Source: Serratia symbiotica (GTDB lineage Bacteria > Pseudomonadota > Gammaproteobacteria > Enterobacterales > Enterobacteriaceae). Taken from it: DNA of 64,000 nt. Below the pieces are notes generated by a model. It had not been told where the DNA came from, searched no databases, and saw only the letters and a list, made by a program, of their open reading frames with translations. The position numbers and the translations under genes were made by a program. Position 1 is the first letter of the stretch. The number at the start of each line of letters is the position of its first letter. The stretch lies in NCBI RefSeq assembly GCF_000821185.2, contig NZ_CP050855.1:2108001-2172000 (forward strand), in the 5' to 3' direction. Shown piece by piece: positions 1-8,886 of this stretch.

Positions 1-565
1 GCGCTTCAATGCGGGTATAGGCCAGATTTATCTTGGCGGTATTCAGGCTGGCCTGATTTCTGGCGATCTGCGCGTTAATGGTGCCTACCTGCGCCTTTTT
101 CACCGCCAACTGTGTTGTCGCCTGATCCAGATCCTGGCGCGAAACCACTTGCAATTTGGCCAATGCCTGGTTGCGCTGCAAGGTTACTGCTGCCAGTTGC
201 TGTTCCGCCTGCGCTTGTAGCAGTTGAGCACGCAACTCACGCAGCGTTGCCTCACCTTCTCGGATGCTGTTTTGCGCTTGCTGCGAATCGATCACCCCTA
301 GCAACTGCCCTTTCTTCACCTTGTCGCCGATCTCGACATACAGTTTTTCCAACTGCCCACTGACCTGCGCGCCAACGTCAACCTTGCGCACCGCATCAAG
401 TTGACCAGTTGCCAACACGTTTTGTTGCAGGTCACGTTTAACCACCTTCACCGTATTAAAATCGGTCATTGGCGGTTGGCGAAAATGCCAGAACGCCACG
501 GCGGTTATGACCGTGATAATCACCAAGATTATCGTCCTGCGCCTATATCTTTTAAAGCACGTCAA
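1..565 (-). CDS. macA: MacA, periplasmic adaptor of the MacAB-TolC exporter (5' part, cut by window edge)
   Basis: The minus-strand frame is open from 565 to the window edge and reads as the N-terminal ~188 residues of MacA, the membrane-fusion protein linking the MacB ABC transporter to TolC. Visible are one N-terminal membrane anchor (about residues 8-25), the barrel/lipoyl segment with VDVGAQVSGQLEKL, and a long helical hairpin rich in Q, A and L (about residues 85-165). I chose a TTG start at 565 because a CAGGAA ribosome site lies just upstream and no ATG precedes the membrane anchor; an internal ATG lies after it. macB would lie beyond the left edge. The frame is intact as far as it can be read. 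Confidence 0.9.
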   Translation of the reverse strand, partial: MTCFKRYRRRTIILVIITVITAVAFWHFRQPPMTDFNTVKVVKRDLQQNVLATGQLDAVRKVDVGAQVSGQLEKLYVEIGDKVKKGQLLGVIDSQQAQNSIREGEATLRELRAQLLQAQAEQQLAAVTLQRNQALAKLQVVSRQDLDQATTQLAVKKAQVGTINAQIARNQASLNTAKINLAYTRIEA

Positions 566-649
566 AATGGGTTCCTGCCTGTTCTTGTGGATATTAACCG
601 CCTTATGGACGGCGGAAGTAAATTATCATGCAGCGTGCGAAATCACTAA

Positions 650-995
650 ACTTTAGGCGCTGTCTGGTCATTGTCCATGAGCGACGCTGGCAGTCATTTG
701 AATACGCAGCAAGGCACGGGCCGTGAGGGGCGGTGGGCCAAATACCCGATTCGTCACCGAGGAGCGCGTTCAAATGGCTCCACCAAAAGGCCGTAATCCG
801 CGTTGCCGGGCTTGGACATAGGCCGTCACCCCACGGGCTTTTGGGTCTGCGACGCCGCCACGCTCAATCACCGGACACAGCCTAGCTCAACACGTCGCGG
901 CTTGTGGCAATACCTTAGGTTACCCTTCAATATTGAACTCCCGTTTAGTGAAATCTGATAACATAGCGCTATTTGACATAGTCCAGGATTTCATC
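650..995. other. Intergenic stretch macA-ybjX, no gene recognised
   Basis: About 345 bases separate the divergent macA and ybjX starts. The first part is GC-rich with no convincing reading frame on either strand, and may be the eroded remains of a gene I cannot identify. The last 60 bases presumably hold the ybjX promoter, with an AGGA ribosome site before the ATG at 996. Confidence 0.4.
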
Positions 996-1967
996 ATGCC
1001 GCAGCACAGCCCGCTCCCCGTATCTACCCAGCCGCTTAATGGTCAGCAACTGATGACAGCACTGATTAAGGGAGAAAAGATACCGAGCAAGGCTTGGAAA
1101 AAAACCTCATTTCGCCTGAAATTTCTCAGCCGATCAATACTGAACTGGCACACCACCCGCGGGCTACTCAGCATCCTGGCTTCCAACCCGTTGCTGGACG
1201 AGATCCTGAGCGCACAGCCGAATCTGCCGTGCAAGCTGCATCGGCCCTACCTGGCAGCGAACATGAACAAGAGCGCATGCCTGTCCGCACTCAGCGATCA
1301 TTATGATCTGATCATCCAACGCATGCCGCTGAAGATGCGTCTAGGCCACCTGAGCCAGCAGCCGTTTGTGCTGTCCTGCGCGCAGGACAAAAACGGCGCA
1401 CCAATAACGCTGGAGCTGGCAGCGTTCGACAAGCTTAATAAGGAAGGGGAAGCGACCCTGTTACTGCGCAACGCCAATGGCATTATGCTGGCGGAAATCA
1501 CTTTCGCGCTGATGCATTACCAGCAACAGCCAACACTGTTTATCGGTGGCCTGCAAGGTGCAAACCATGGAGTGCCGCATGCTGAGATCCAGCAAACCAC
1601 CAAAGAATGCCATGGGCTATTCCCGAAACGTTTGGTACTAGAAGGGATTTGCATGCTGGCGCACCATCTGGGCATCTGTCAGATTGTGGCGGTCGGCAAC
1701 GCCACTCATATCTATCAGAACTGGCGTTATCATAGTAAAAAGAAAGATCAGCTACACGCGGATTATGATCAATTTTGGCTCTCAATGGGCGGCAAACCGC
1801 TCGATGACGGTTATTTCCTGCTGCCAGCACGCATCGCCCGCAAACCGATTGATGAAGTCGTCAGCAAGAAACGCGCTGAATACCGCCGCCGTTACCAACT
1901 ACTGGATGAGTTAGAGCAAGGGGTGGCTAAGCACTTCAGCACTCAGCAGGCATTGGTGGAAGCATAA
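996..1967 (+). CDS. ybjX: YbjX, VirK/YbjX (DUF535) family protein
   Basis: The product (323 residues from the chosen ATG; an in-frame ATG at 933 would add 21 unconserved residues) matches the VirK/YbjX family: a soluble cytoplasmic protein linked in Salmonella and Shigella to resistance to antimicrobial peptides and to surface protein export. Family hallmarks seen are the central segment around LFIGGLQGANHGVPH, then FPKRLVLEGICMLAHHLG, and the C-terminal YRRRYQLLDEL. An AGGA ribosome site precedes 996. Position next to macA is as in E. coli. The biochemical function of the family is not established. Confidence 0.85.
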   Translation: MPQHSPLPVSTQPLNGQQLMTALIKGEKIPSKAWKKTSFRLKFLSRSILNWHTTRGLLSILASNPLLDEILSAQPNLPCKLHRPYLAANMNKSACLSALSDHYDLIIQRMPLKMRLGHLSQQPFVLSCAQDKNGAPITLELAAFDKLNKEGEATLLLRNANGIMLAEITFALMHYQQQPTLFIGGLQGANHGVPHAEIQQTTKECHGLFPKRLVLEGICMLAHHLGICQIVAVGNATHIYQNWRYHSKKKDQLHADYDQFWLSMGGKPLDDGYFLLPARIARKPIDEVVSKKRAEYRRRYQLLDELEQGVAKHFSTQQALVEA

Positions 1968-2295
1968 TCGGCGCGGGCACTCGCCAGCTAAATCCCGCGC
2001 AAGAACAGTTTTTTCAACTAAGCGACACTGACATCTGTATCCCATTCGCCAGCCTACGTTGCCACCTCGACCGCCAGATCGGGGCTCGAAGCACGGAGTG
2101 GCGCTTTCAGGATCACCATACACATCGGCATATTGGCGTTGGTCAGCACCAACGCCACCCGCAGCATGGTCAAAAAAACCCTTGCAGGTTAAGCAATCCA
2201 ACATCGAATTTGCCACTTTACTCCAGTCCTGCTTTTGGTTAGCTTGTGCTCCTCGTCGGATATCCCCGCCCCCAAAAAAGGACGTAAGCTGCACC
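1968..2295. other. Gene-free stretch between ybjX and lysO
   Basis: About 330 bases without a credible gene. In E. coli this interval holds aqpZ and ybjD, and neither can be recognised here. The minus strand has an open, protein-like stretch around 2050-2180 that I could not assign; it may be a fragment of a lost gene. Confidence 0.4.
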
Positions 2296-3192
2296 ATGTA
2301 TTCAGGACTGCTGATGATTTTGTTACCGCTGATTGCCGGTTACCTCATCCCCTTACACCGCCGCCAACAGCTACAACTCATTAATCGATTGTTAAGCTTG
2401 ATGATATACGTGATCCTGTTTTTTATGGGTATCAGCCTGGCGTTTATAGCAGATATCAGCAGCAACCTGCTGCTGATACTCCAGTACACGGCGGTATTTT
2501 CACTATGTATCCTCGGCGCTAACCTGTTGCTACTGGCACTGCTGGAACGCCACATGCAGTGGCATAACACGCATAAGCAGGAGAATCTGCCCTCGCGCCT
2601 GCATATGGCACTGGAGCCGCTCAAGCTGTGCGGCATGGTGCTGAGCGGTTTCCTGCTCGGTCTGACACAGTGGCAATGGCTGCCATTCGCCAGTAAGGGC
2701 AGTGAATACGCGCTGATTATCCTGCTGCTGTTGGTTGGCATCCAACTACGCAGCAGTGGCATGACGTTGCGTCAGATCCTGTTGAATCGCCGAGGCACCA
2801 TAGTGGCAGGGGTGGTGACCCTCGCCTCACTGGCGGGTGGCGCACTAGCAGCGCAACTGATGAAGCTACCACTGAAGGTAGGGCTGGCGATGGCTTCCGG
2901 CTTCGGCTGGTACTCGCTATCCGGCATATTAATCACCGATGCCTACGGCCCAGTGTTGGGCAGTGTAGCTTTCTTCAACGATCTAGCCCGCGAGTTGGTG
3001 GCGATTATGTTGATCCCTACGCTGGTGCGCCACAGTAGCTGTTCGGCTCTCGGCCTGTGCGGCGCCACCTCTATGGACATTACCCTGCCAATGCTGCGAC
3101 GCAGCGGCGGTCTGGAAATGGTTCCCCCCGCCATCGTGCATGGCTTTCTGCTGAGCTTGCTGGCACCCGTACTAATAGTCTTGTTCTCTTGA
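2296..3192 (+). CDS. lysO: LysO, L-lysine exporter
   Basis: A 298-residue inner-membrane protein matching E. coli LysO (YbjE), which exports lysine and the toxic analogue thialysine. About eight hydrophobic segments are visible. Conserved blocks include LILFFMGISLAF-like residues near position 40, LLLVGIQLRSSGMTL mid-protein, the motif MASGFGWYSLSGILITDAYGP, the acidic segment FFNDLAREL, and LGLCGATSMDITLP near the C-terminus. The ATG at 2296 is chosen because the family starts with M(Y/F)SGLL; the same frame is open further upstream but without similarity. The gene seems intact. Confidence 0.92.
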   Translation: MYSGLLMILLPLIAGYLIPLHRRQQLQLINRLLSLMIYVILFFMGISLAFIADISSNLLLILQYTAVFSLCILGANLLLLALLERHMQWHNTHKQENLPSRLHMALEPLKLCGMVLSGFLLGLTQWQWLPFASKGSEYALIILLLLVGIQLRSSGMTLRQILLNRRGTIVAGVVTLASLAGGALAAQLMKLPLKVGLAMASGFGWYSLSGILITDAYGPVLGSVAFFNDLARELVAIMLIPTLVRHSSCSALGLCGATSMDITLPMLRRSGGLEMVPPAIVHGFLLSLLAPVLIVLFS

Positions 3193-3223
3193 AAAGTACG
3201 ACAGGAGTCGAACATGATTTTGA

Positions 3224-3413
3224 TATACCCTAAATAATTCGAGTGACAGAAAAGCGACAACGCAGTCGGGAACCGATTTAAACAGCACATGCGCTGGGCC
3301 GCTGGCTGAACCTCAGGGATGAGGTTCATTAATCACCAGGCGCTGACACCGTTAAGTGACTGGGGTGAGCGAGGAAAGCTAACGCCTAGGCAACTTGAAA
3401 TATGACGGGTATA
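3224..3413. repeat. Dispersed ~190-bp intergenic repeat, family A copy 1
   Basis: It begins TATACCCTAAATAATTCGAG and ends with TTGAAATATGACGGGTATA, which are imperfect inverted ends. A second copy, about 203 bp and highly similar along its length, lies at 47465-47667. The internal blocks GGGAACCGATTTAAACAGC and GTAAGTGACTGGGGTGA(G/A)C are shared. It has no coding capacity and looks like a MITE-like or palindromic element of the kind scattered through Yersinia and Serratia genomes. Confidence 0.85.
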
Positions 3414-3605
3414 GCTTTATGCCACGTGCTTTGCTCCACTCTGACCAACCTCAATGCCGAACATAAAATGCGTTTAAACCTTGAATTTAATCTGACTTTT
3501 ACCGTAGAAGGCGGCGTATCAACTGACTATACGAGCGGAACTAGCCGCAAGTCACTTGTTTACCGCCCGGAAATCCTGAGCGCATTGCTTGATCCACCGC
3601 GCGAT

Positions 3606-3654
3606 AAAAAAGCCGCAATCCGTGAGATAAATGGACACGGTGCGGCTTTTTAGA
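3606..3654. terminator. Intrinsic terminator at edge of the Mu-like remnant
   Basis: An 11-bp stem, AAAAAGCCGCA pairing with TGCGGCTTTTT, with an inner CCGTG/CACGG pair, is followed by T residues on both strands, so it can act in both directions. It lies just beyond the 3' end of the tape-measure pseudogene and would end its minus-strand transcript. Confidence 0.75.
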
Positions 3655-3677
3655 TACTGCAAAGGAATTACAGATTA

Positions 3678-6161
3678 TCAGTCGTAAGCAACCCGACGCT
3701 TACGGGCAAGTATAGCTTCAAGTGCTCTTTCAACCTCAGGAATGGACAGCTTAAGCGCATTAGCCACATCCGGTGCTGGTGACTTGTTCTTGCCATCAAT
3801 ATAGATATTGTTAATGACGTTAATTCCGCCGCCTGCGCCTGCTGGTGAATGAGAGTCCCGGCCTCTGGGTAAGGTAAGGTCGCCGCTCATATAGCGTTCT
3901 AGCACGGGGGGTACTTTTGGTACATCGGGCACCATAATCTCAGCCAGCCGCGAGGAGGCTTTCAGCGCCAGCGATGCAGACTGACCAATACCAATCGCCG
4001 CCCCTTCTGCAATATTCGACCCGAAGCCCATAAATACACGGCTTGGCGAGTGTATCCCCAGCTTTTCCTTGAACCAGCCGCCGACGCTGTCGCCCATTTC
4101 GGTGACGGTATTCTTGAGCGACTCCCACTTGTTTTTGATACCGTTCACCAGTCCGTCAATCAGATGACCGCCAAACTCCGTAAACTGGCCGGGAAGGTCG
4201 ATGTTAAACCACTTCATGACTCCCGCAAACGCCTTGTAGAACAGCCCCAGCGGCGACCAGTTGAGGATTAGCTTACTGACACCGAGAACCCCGCCGTTAA
4301 AAGCCGTTTTGACTTCCTCCCATCTATGTGAGAACCAACGGCTTATCACGCCCCAGTTGCGGTAAATAAGGTATGCGCCTCCGGCAATGACGGTTATCGC
4401 AATGCCTATGGGATTCATCAGCAGCGCCCGACCAAACCAGAGAAACGCTTTTGCGACGACCATTACGCCCCTGAACAGACCGCCCGCCAGCACTTTACCC
4501 AGCATTCCGGCTCCTTTCGCCACGGTACTGAATCCGGTCGCCAGCCAGCGCAGCTTGCCGCCGTCGCTGAGGGCTGTTTTGAGTAACAGTCAGTTAGTGC
4601 GCAGCAGTACGGCGTTTTTCCACAACCCGGCGAACGGCGATACCAGCAGGTTAAGACCGAGTTTCAAGCCGACAGTGGCGATTTTCAGCCCCAGCAGTGC
4701 GCCCACGGTTTTTGCCACACCCTGCACAATGCCGGGGTGCTGTGCTATCCATTGCCCGGTGGAATGAATCACCGGAATCAGCTGCTGTGTCATGGACACA
4801 AACGAGGGTGATAGCTGACTGCCGAGGGTAATGGACAGTTCGCGGGTGCTGACCATCAGCGCTTTGGTCGCTTCCAGCGGCGATTTAAGCCGCTCCGTGT
4901 AGGACGAGGCCAGCAGGTCTTTATCCGCTGCCTTAAGTGCGCCAGCCCTGATTTCACGGTACTTGTCCATGTTGGCGAGCATCGGACGGACAAACGCCAT
5001 GACCTGCATATCAGCGAACATCTCACCCAGCCCGAAATTCTTCGCCAGTTCCTGTAGCGCAAGGTCGCGGGAGTTATCGTCTTTGATTTTCATCGCTTTC
5101 TTGAAGCCAGCCAGCGCTTCCGGGCTTTTGGCCTCCAGATACCTGCCCATGACGCTTATCATGCCCTCAATGGGCGAGACGCCAGCAGATTTATAAGCCA
5201 TCAGTGAACCCTGAAGGTCAATCCCGATATCGGCAAACTGTTTCTGCGTGTCGCGGGCAAAAATCTTGGTGAGGAAGTTACGGAAGTTGTTGCCAGCCTC
5301 GTCAGATGACCCGGCACTAATTCGGGCAATCTGTAAACTCGCTCCGATTTCCGCCATCGCCTCTTTACCTTCGGCAATACCGCGCATCATCGGGGCAAGA
5401 GATGGCATCCATTTCACTTGGTCAGGGATTTCAAAAGACCCCTGGTCGCCTGCAAAGGCCATGATGTTCTGTACTTTGGCAAACTCTTTAGCACTGCCAT
5501 CCATTGAGTTTTTCCAGACGGCGGCAACCTTTGCCCATTCCGTCCCGGTGGTGCGGGTGGCAGTGGCGGCGCGGGCTATATTGGGCATGAAGCTGCCAAT
5601 TTCGGACAGGCTGTCGATATTGTCACTGATAAGCGAGCCTACGGCGTCCTGTAAGTCGCTCTGGTACTGGTTGTACTTGAGCGACCAGCCCCGAATTTGC
5701 TGACCCAGACTGGCGCGGGTTTTATCGTCATATCTCGCCGTGATTGACATATCAATCATCTTGTCGTCGAACGTAGCCGACTGCTGGATCGCCGGGGAAA
5801 CGAGGCTGTAAGCGGCTTTGGCCTGTGCCCACGTCTCAATTCCCTGTCCATAAAGCACCATCCGGTTAGCTCTCAGGGCATCGGTTGTGGCAGACGCTGC
5901 TGACAGGCGGGACTGCTGGCGGTTTAGTTGCTCCAGCGTTCTGCCTACCCGTTGCAGGTCATTGTTCAGGCGTGAGGCCACGCCAGAACCTACCTGACCA
6001 TAACGCTGCATGGCGCGTGACAGGCTGCTTTGCTGCTCCGTCAGTCGGCGTGATGTGTCGCCGAGAGAATCCAGCGCCCGCCGTGTACCGCTGACGGCGG
6101 AACGGAAGCTACTCCCGACAATACCGCCAATCCTCACACCAACAGAAAAGTTATTGCTCAT
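3678..6161 (-). pseudogene. Phage tail tape-measure protein, split by an in-frame TGA
   Basis: Two open stretches in the same frame (6161-4590, 523 residues; 4523-3678 onward) are interrupted only by a TGA at 4592-4590; the codons between the stop and the downstream ATG still read as protein (LLLKTALSDGGKLRW). Together they make an 827-codon tape measure of the TP901 type: N-terminal coiled coil with SGTRRALDSLGD, a central helical domain, membrane-like segments (ITVIAGGAYLIYRNW) and a C-terminal segment KLGIHSPSRVFMGFG typical of Mu- and P2-like tape measures. The tape measure sets tail length and passes into the host envelope. Downstream tail genes are missing, so decay is likely. Confidence 0.8.
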
Positions 6162-6194
6162 GGTTCATTCCGGTAGTGAGTGGTTCGGTGGGCG

Positions 6195-6788
6195 TCATTC
6201 GGTCAGGGACAGGCCGCTGATTCCGGTGATCCCGGCTATCTCTTCGCTGATGGCTGCCAGTTCGCTTTCAAGCCCGGCGCGTTCACTGACCAGCGCCGCC
6301 ACGGTCTTACGGCGATCTGCCAGTGACGGAAGTTTGTCATTACCCCACGCCACGCTTTTATCTTTCTTAAGCGCTTCGGTCAGTCGGGTGGCGACCACAT
6401 CGGGGAAGAAAAAGCAGAGCTTGCGCATTACCGCCATCCCGGTATCAGCCGGGGAGACATTTCCCCCCAGCCCCACCAGACGGAACAGACCGGAAATATC
6501 ACCGTTCTCATTTTCCAGATTTCCCCAGCGTTCGACGTTCCCTTCACTACCGGAACCGTTGCAAAGAGCACGCTTGAATGACTGATATTCTTCCTGCCCG
6601 AATCGTTCAATATATTCAGGAATAAAGGAACAGTAATCATTAAGCGATAACGGCATATCCTGTAATGCGGTTATTTCGCCGTTAATTTCACCAATTCGGC
6701 GGGAGAGCTTTTCTTTCTGCTCATTCAGGGAGGCAAGGTTATTTTTAACGGCGTTCAGTGCTTCAGTGAGGGAAATAACAGGTTTCAT
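6195..6788 (-). CDS. Unrecognised phage protein with terminal coiled coils
   Basis: A 197-residue protein starting with ATG at 6788, directly upstream of the tape-measure gene in the same transcriptional direction. Residues 17-43 (NEQKEKLSRRIGEINGEITA region) and 165-190 (SERAGLESELAAISEEIAGI) are strong coiled-coil candidates, separated by a globular part with FFFPDVVATRLTEALKK. The position suggests a tail-assembly role, but I recognise no family. It seems intact; whether it is expressed in this remnant is doubtful. Confidence 0.6.
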   Translation of the reverse strand: MKPVISLTEALNAVKNNLASLNEQKEKLSRRIGEINGEITALQDMPLSLNDYCSFIPEYIERFGQEEYQSFKRALCNGSGSEGNVERWGNLENENGDISGLFRLVGLGGNVSPADTGMAVMRKLCFFFPDVVATRLTEALKKDKSVAWGNDKLPSLADRRKTVAALVSERAGLESELAAISEEIAGITGISGLSLTE

Positions 6789-7264
6789 TTTAATAGCTCC
6801 AGATAAAAGGCGTGGTGAGGGTGAGTGCTTCGGAATAGGAGACGTTGCAGGCTTCGCTTACACTTTTGATTAAAAGGTGCTGTGCTGCCCTCTGGCTGTC
6901 GGCTATGCCGTCGAACTCTGAGAAATAAACGTGTGACTTTTTCTTTCTTACGTTCATCGGCAATAATTTTATAAATCCACTGAACAGAATGACCGTACTT
7001 TTTTGATAATTCGCGATGAGATACTCCCTGATAAAAATCAGAAAGTATTTGCGCATTTCTGTCATGAAAATTTCTTGTTGCCCTGTTCGTTATATAGAAA
7101 TTATTTCCCATAAATAACTTTCACAGGTGTTCAGTAATCTCAGTGGAAAGTTGCTTAGCCTGAACAGATAGAAATGGGAATGCACCCAGTACACCTTCAA
7201 TAGTTGCTGCAACCTCATTAAGAAGGCGAATAGCTTTAGCTGCATTGTCAAAATTTTTTGGCAT
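6785..7264 (-). pseudogene. Mor/C-type late transcription activator, interrupted by TGA
   Basis: Reading from ATG 7264, about 47 residues (starting MPKNFDNAAKAIRLL) run to a TGA near 7122. The same frame then continues as NNFYITNRATRNFHDRNAQI and a helix-turn-helix, HRELSKKYGHSVQWIYKII, which is the hallmark DNA-binding end of the Mu Mor/C family. Mor activates middle or late phage transcription as a dimer. The TGA separates the dimerisation domain from the DNA-binding domain, so the gene is probably dead. Downstream of the HTH the frame runs on without family similarity, while another frame (6790 onward) is also open; the true 3' end is unclear. Confidence 0.65.
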
Positions 7265-7412
7265 ATATAAGTTACAACCGCCGCTGAGGGGACTGTCTCT
7301 TTCTACGATCTATATGGGGCAGAGTTGCGTCGAAGTGCGGAACTAAAATCCGTTTCACTGGATGGTATGAGGCTCACAGATGCCTGCTGAGGCTTAAATA
7401 AGCTAATGAAGT

Positions 7413-7441
7413 TTGCATCATCTGTTCCAAGTTAGTACACT
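7413..7441 (+). promoter_or_regulatory. Promoter of putative antitoxin sRNA
   Basis: A -35 element TTGCAT (7413-7418) and a -10 element TACACT (7436-7441) are separated by exactly 17 bases, predicting a start at about 7448, one base before the 33-nt block complementary to the toxin leader. Confidence 0.65.
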
Positions 7442-7447
7442 TATCCC

Positions 7448-7558
7448 AGTTAGTGGATGCGTGACGCGCTCAGGTTGAGGCTCATTACCTTGAACAGAGA
7501 TTCATCACCTTAAGCACCCAAAGAAAAAAGCCTGACCTCACCAGTTGGGCTTTTTTTT
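7448..7558 (+). ncRNA. Putative antitoxin small RNA of a type I toxin-antitoxin locus
   Basis: A predicted ~110-nt RNA bounded by a good sigma-70 promoter and by an intrinsic terminator. The terminator is a stem of AAGCC paired with GGCTT, extended by two G-U pairs and followed by eight T residues (7528-7558). Its first 33 nt (7449-7481) are the perfect reverse complement of 7700-7732, which lies in the 5' leader of the downstream toxin gene. There is no open frame of note. The layout matches the antitoxin RNAs OrzO and OhsC in spirit (a trans-encoded RNA next to the toxin gene, with extended leader complementarity), although here both genes point the same way. Confidence 0.7.
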
Positions 7559-7732
7559 GTCCGTTATTTACTCCAGTTCTTTGATTACACTGCTGATGCC
7601 CTTATAATCACGGCGTTAGTGGGTGTCGCGTTCTGACACAACGCAGGCATGTGAAACGTGTTCAAGCCCTGGCTGGATTACGGGTGGTGCCGCTCCAGTG
7701 CCTCAACCTGAGCGCGTCACGCATCCACTAAC
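7449..7732. repeat. 33-bp perfect inverted repeat (sRNA block / toxin leader block)
   Basis: The arm at 7449-7481 starts GTTAGTGGATGCGTGACGC. The arm at 7700-7732 is its exact reverse complement and ends GTCACGCATCCACTAAC. Complementarity stops abruptly at both ends. The 218 bases between contain a terminator and a promoter, so the arms belong to two RNAs that would pair in trans. Confidence 0.95.
7581..7608 (+). promoter_or_regulatory. Promoter of the toxin mRNA
   Basis: A -35 TTGATT (7581-7586) and a perfect -10 TATAAT (7603-7608) are spaced by 16 bases, giving a start near 7615 and a ~190-nt untranslated leader. Long structured leaders are typical of type I toxins. Confidence 0.65.
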
Positions 7733-7804
7733 AATGCAACACCGTTAACCAGGCAGTGGAAGGGCTTTAACGATGATGCCGCGCTCCTGTAGTGGAGCAA
7801 ACGG

Positions 7805-7888
7805 ATGAAAGGATTTCTTCAAATCGCTGTCATCGCTCTTAAGGCGATTGTTGCCTTTATCGAGCTGATTCTGGCCTGCTTACCGTAA
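7805..7888 (+). CDS. Putative type I toxin, 27-residue hydrophobic peptide (Zor/ShoB-like)
   Basis: The ATG at 7805 follows a GGAG ribosome site by 7 bases. The 27-residue product begins MKGFLQIAVIALKAIV and ends LILACLP: one amphipathic or membrane-spanning helix with two Lys and one Glu, the size and character of the inner-membrane toxins ZorO, ShoB and DinQ. The leader contains a 33-nt target for the adjacent small RNA, and a strong hairpin follows the stop. I recognise the organisation rather than a close sequence relative; the toxin role is inferred. It lies between the Mor relic and the Gp27-like gene, so it probably arrived with the Mu-like phage. Confidence 0.65.
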   Translation: MKGFLQIAVIALKAIVAFIELILACLP

Positions 7889-7907
7889 GCAACCGGGAAA
7901 CGTAAGT

Positions 7908-7938
7908 AAGGCCACCGGCTCACCCCCGGTGGCCTTTA
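7908..7938 (+). terminator. Terminator of the toxin mRNA
   Basis: An 11-bp perfect stem, AAGGCCACCGG with CCGGTGGCCTT, with a 7-base loop and a short T run, 20 bases after the toxin stop codon. A stable 3' stem is usual for type I toxin mRNAs. Confidence 0.75.
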
Positions 7939-8120
7939 ACATTTCTGAGTCTGCGTCACCGCCCAAGCTGTTGCGGTAAGGCTGGATTTAAGGTGGCACT
8001 GACGGCTTAAATTCCTGCGATATTTTGGCATGTCGTTATGATTAAAGCGCATTAGAAACAAATTTCACCGTTCTGATTAATCATGTTTACCGGACTATTC
8101 AAAGCAAGGTAAATCTCAAT

Positions 8121-8447
8121 ATGGCACGACCTCAGACGGTTAATCAGTTACCCGACTCTATCAAGAAGAAACTGAATAAAAAGCTGACCGAAAGTTCATT
8201 CAGCGGTTACGTTCAGCTTACTGAGTGGTTAAACTCGTTGGGATACCCGGTTTCAAAATCATCAGTGCATCGCTATGCTGAACGTCGCCGCCTGTCACTT
8301 ATTGCAGGGAACGATGCTCCCGGCGCAACAGCTAACATTGTTGATACGAAACTTCGCTGTCTGGAGATTGCCTCGCTCTGTTTAAAAACGGACGAAAAGC
8401 TGCCAGCAGATGAAGTAACAAAATGTGCTGAGAATTTGATGGGGTAG
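8121..8447 (+). CDS. Mu Gp27-like (DUF3486) phage protein
   Basis: A 108-residue protein beginning MARPQTVNQLPDSIKKKL, with a helix-turn-helix region containing YVQLTEWLNSLGYPVSKSSV and HRYAERRR. This is the N-terminal signature of the DUF3486/Mu Gp27 family, whose gene sits with the terminase and portal genes in Mu-like phages and is thought to be the small terminase subunit. Many family members are longer (about 180 residues), so this may be a short form or a 3' truncation. No terminase large subunit follows. It is a leftover of the Mu-like element. Confidence 0.6.
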   Translation: MARPQTVNQLPDSIKKKLNKKLTESSFSGYVQLTEWLNSLGYPVSKSSVHRYAERRRLSLIAGNDAPGATANIVDTKLRCLEIASLCLKTDEKLPADEVTKCAENLMG

Positions 8448-8696
8448 CTTTACGACCAGAAATAATTGACTGCGCGGGAGGCTTGCCCTCCCGTTACGTA
8501 TACGGAAACTCTTTTACAAAGCCATCCAACCTTTTCCCGGATTTTCCCATAATTATCTCAAGGGAAACCCTGTATTTATCTCACGTCTAATCAATTGCTG
8601 TGGAAGGATCGATACGCTCTACTATATATTCAGTGATGCAAGGGTACGCAGTACGGATACAAGGCCAAACAACGCTTAACGCTTTTATACTGTAAG

Positions 8697-8843
8697 AACC
8701 TGTCCCATTAGGCTATTTTATTTGCCATTTGGGGCTTGGGCAGTGCTCACCCTCCTCACGTACTCCCTGTACGCGCCGGTTGTTGCGCACTGTCCGTGTG
8801 CAAATGGGCGACAACAATATACGCCTACGGGGATAGGCTCTAA
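8697..8843 (+). repeat. Dispersed ~147-bp repeat, family B copy 1
   Basis: It runs from CCATTAGGCTATTTTATTTG to TACGCCTACGGGGATAGGCT. Related copies lie at 14235-14380 (opposite orientation) and 50095-50232; terminal fragments lie near 9594-9616 and 49646-49673. Both ends carry an AGCCTAT-ATAGGCT-type palindrome. This copy ends 43 bases before ybjP. Confidence 0.85.
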
Positions 8844-8886
8844 GCTATCGGCCTTAATGGTAGAGACTTTTAGATAAGGTAATAAG

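Larger units (their letters stand above)
3414..8450. mobile_element. Degraded Mu-like prophage remnant
   Basis: This region between lysO and ybjP holds a tail tape-measure gene with a nonsense codon, a coiled-coil phage protein, a Mor-type late regulator with an in-frame TGA and a Mu Gp27-like gene. No capsid, transposase or complete tail operon remains. In E. coli the lysO-ybjP interval holds hcp, hcr, poxB, ltaE and others, none of which is present. Boundaries are approximate. Confidence 0.7.

Noticed and set aside
3402..3653. 83-codon open frame after repeat A
   Set aside because: It starts inside the repeat, ends inside a terminator hairpin and matches nothing I know; possibly a phage-gene fragment, not supported as a gene.
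3678..6161. TGA recoding (TGA read as Trp) in the phage remnant
   Set aside because: TGA is a normal stop in adjacent host and phage genes, and only one in-frame TGA occurs per broken gene; decay is simpler.
7273..7394. Short plus-strand frame that looks protein-like (FYDLYGAELRRSAELKS)
   Set aside because: No start codon or ribosome site and no family recognised; perhaps a leftover gene end in the Mu-like remnant.
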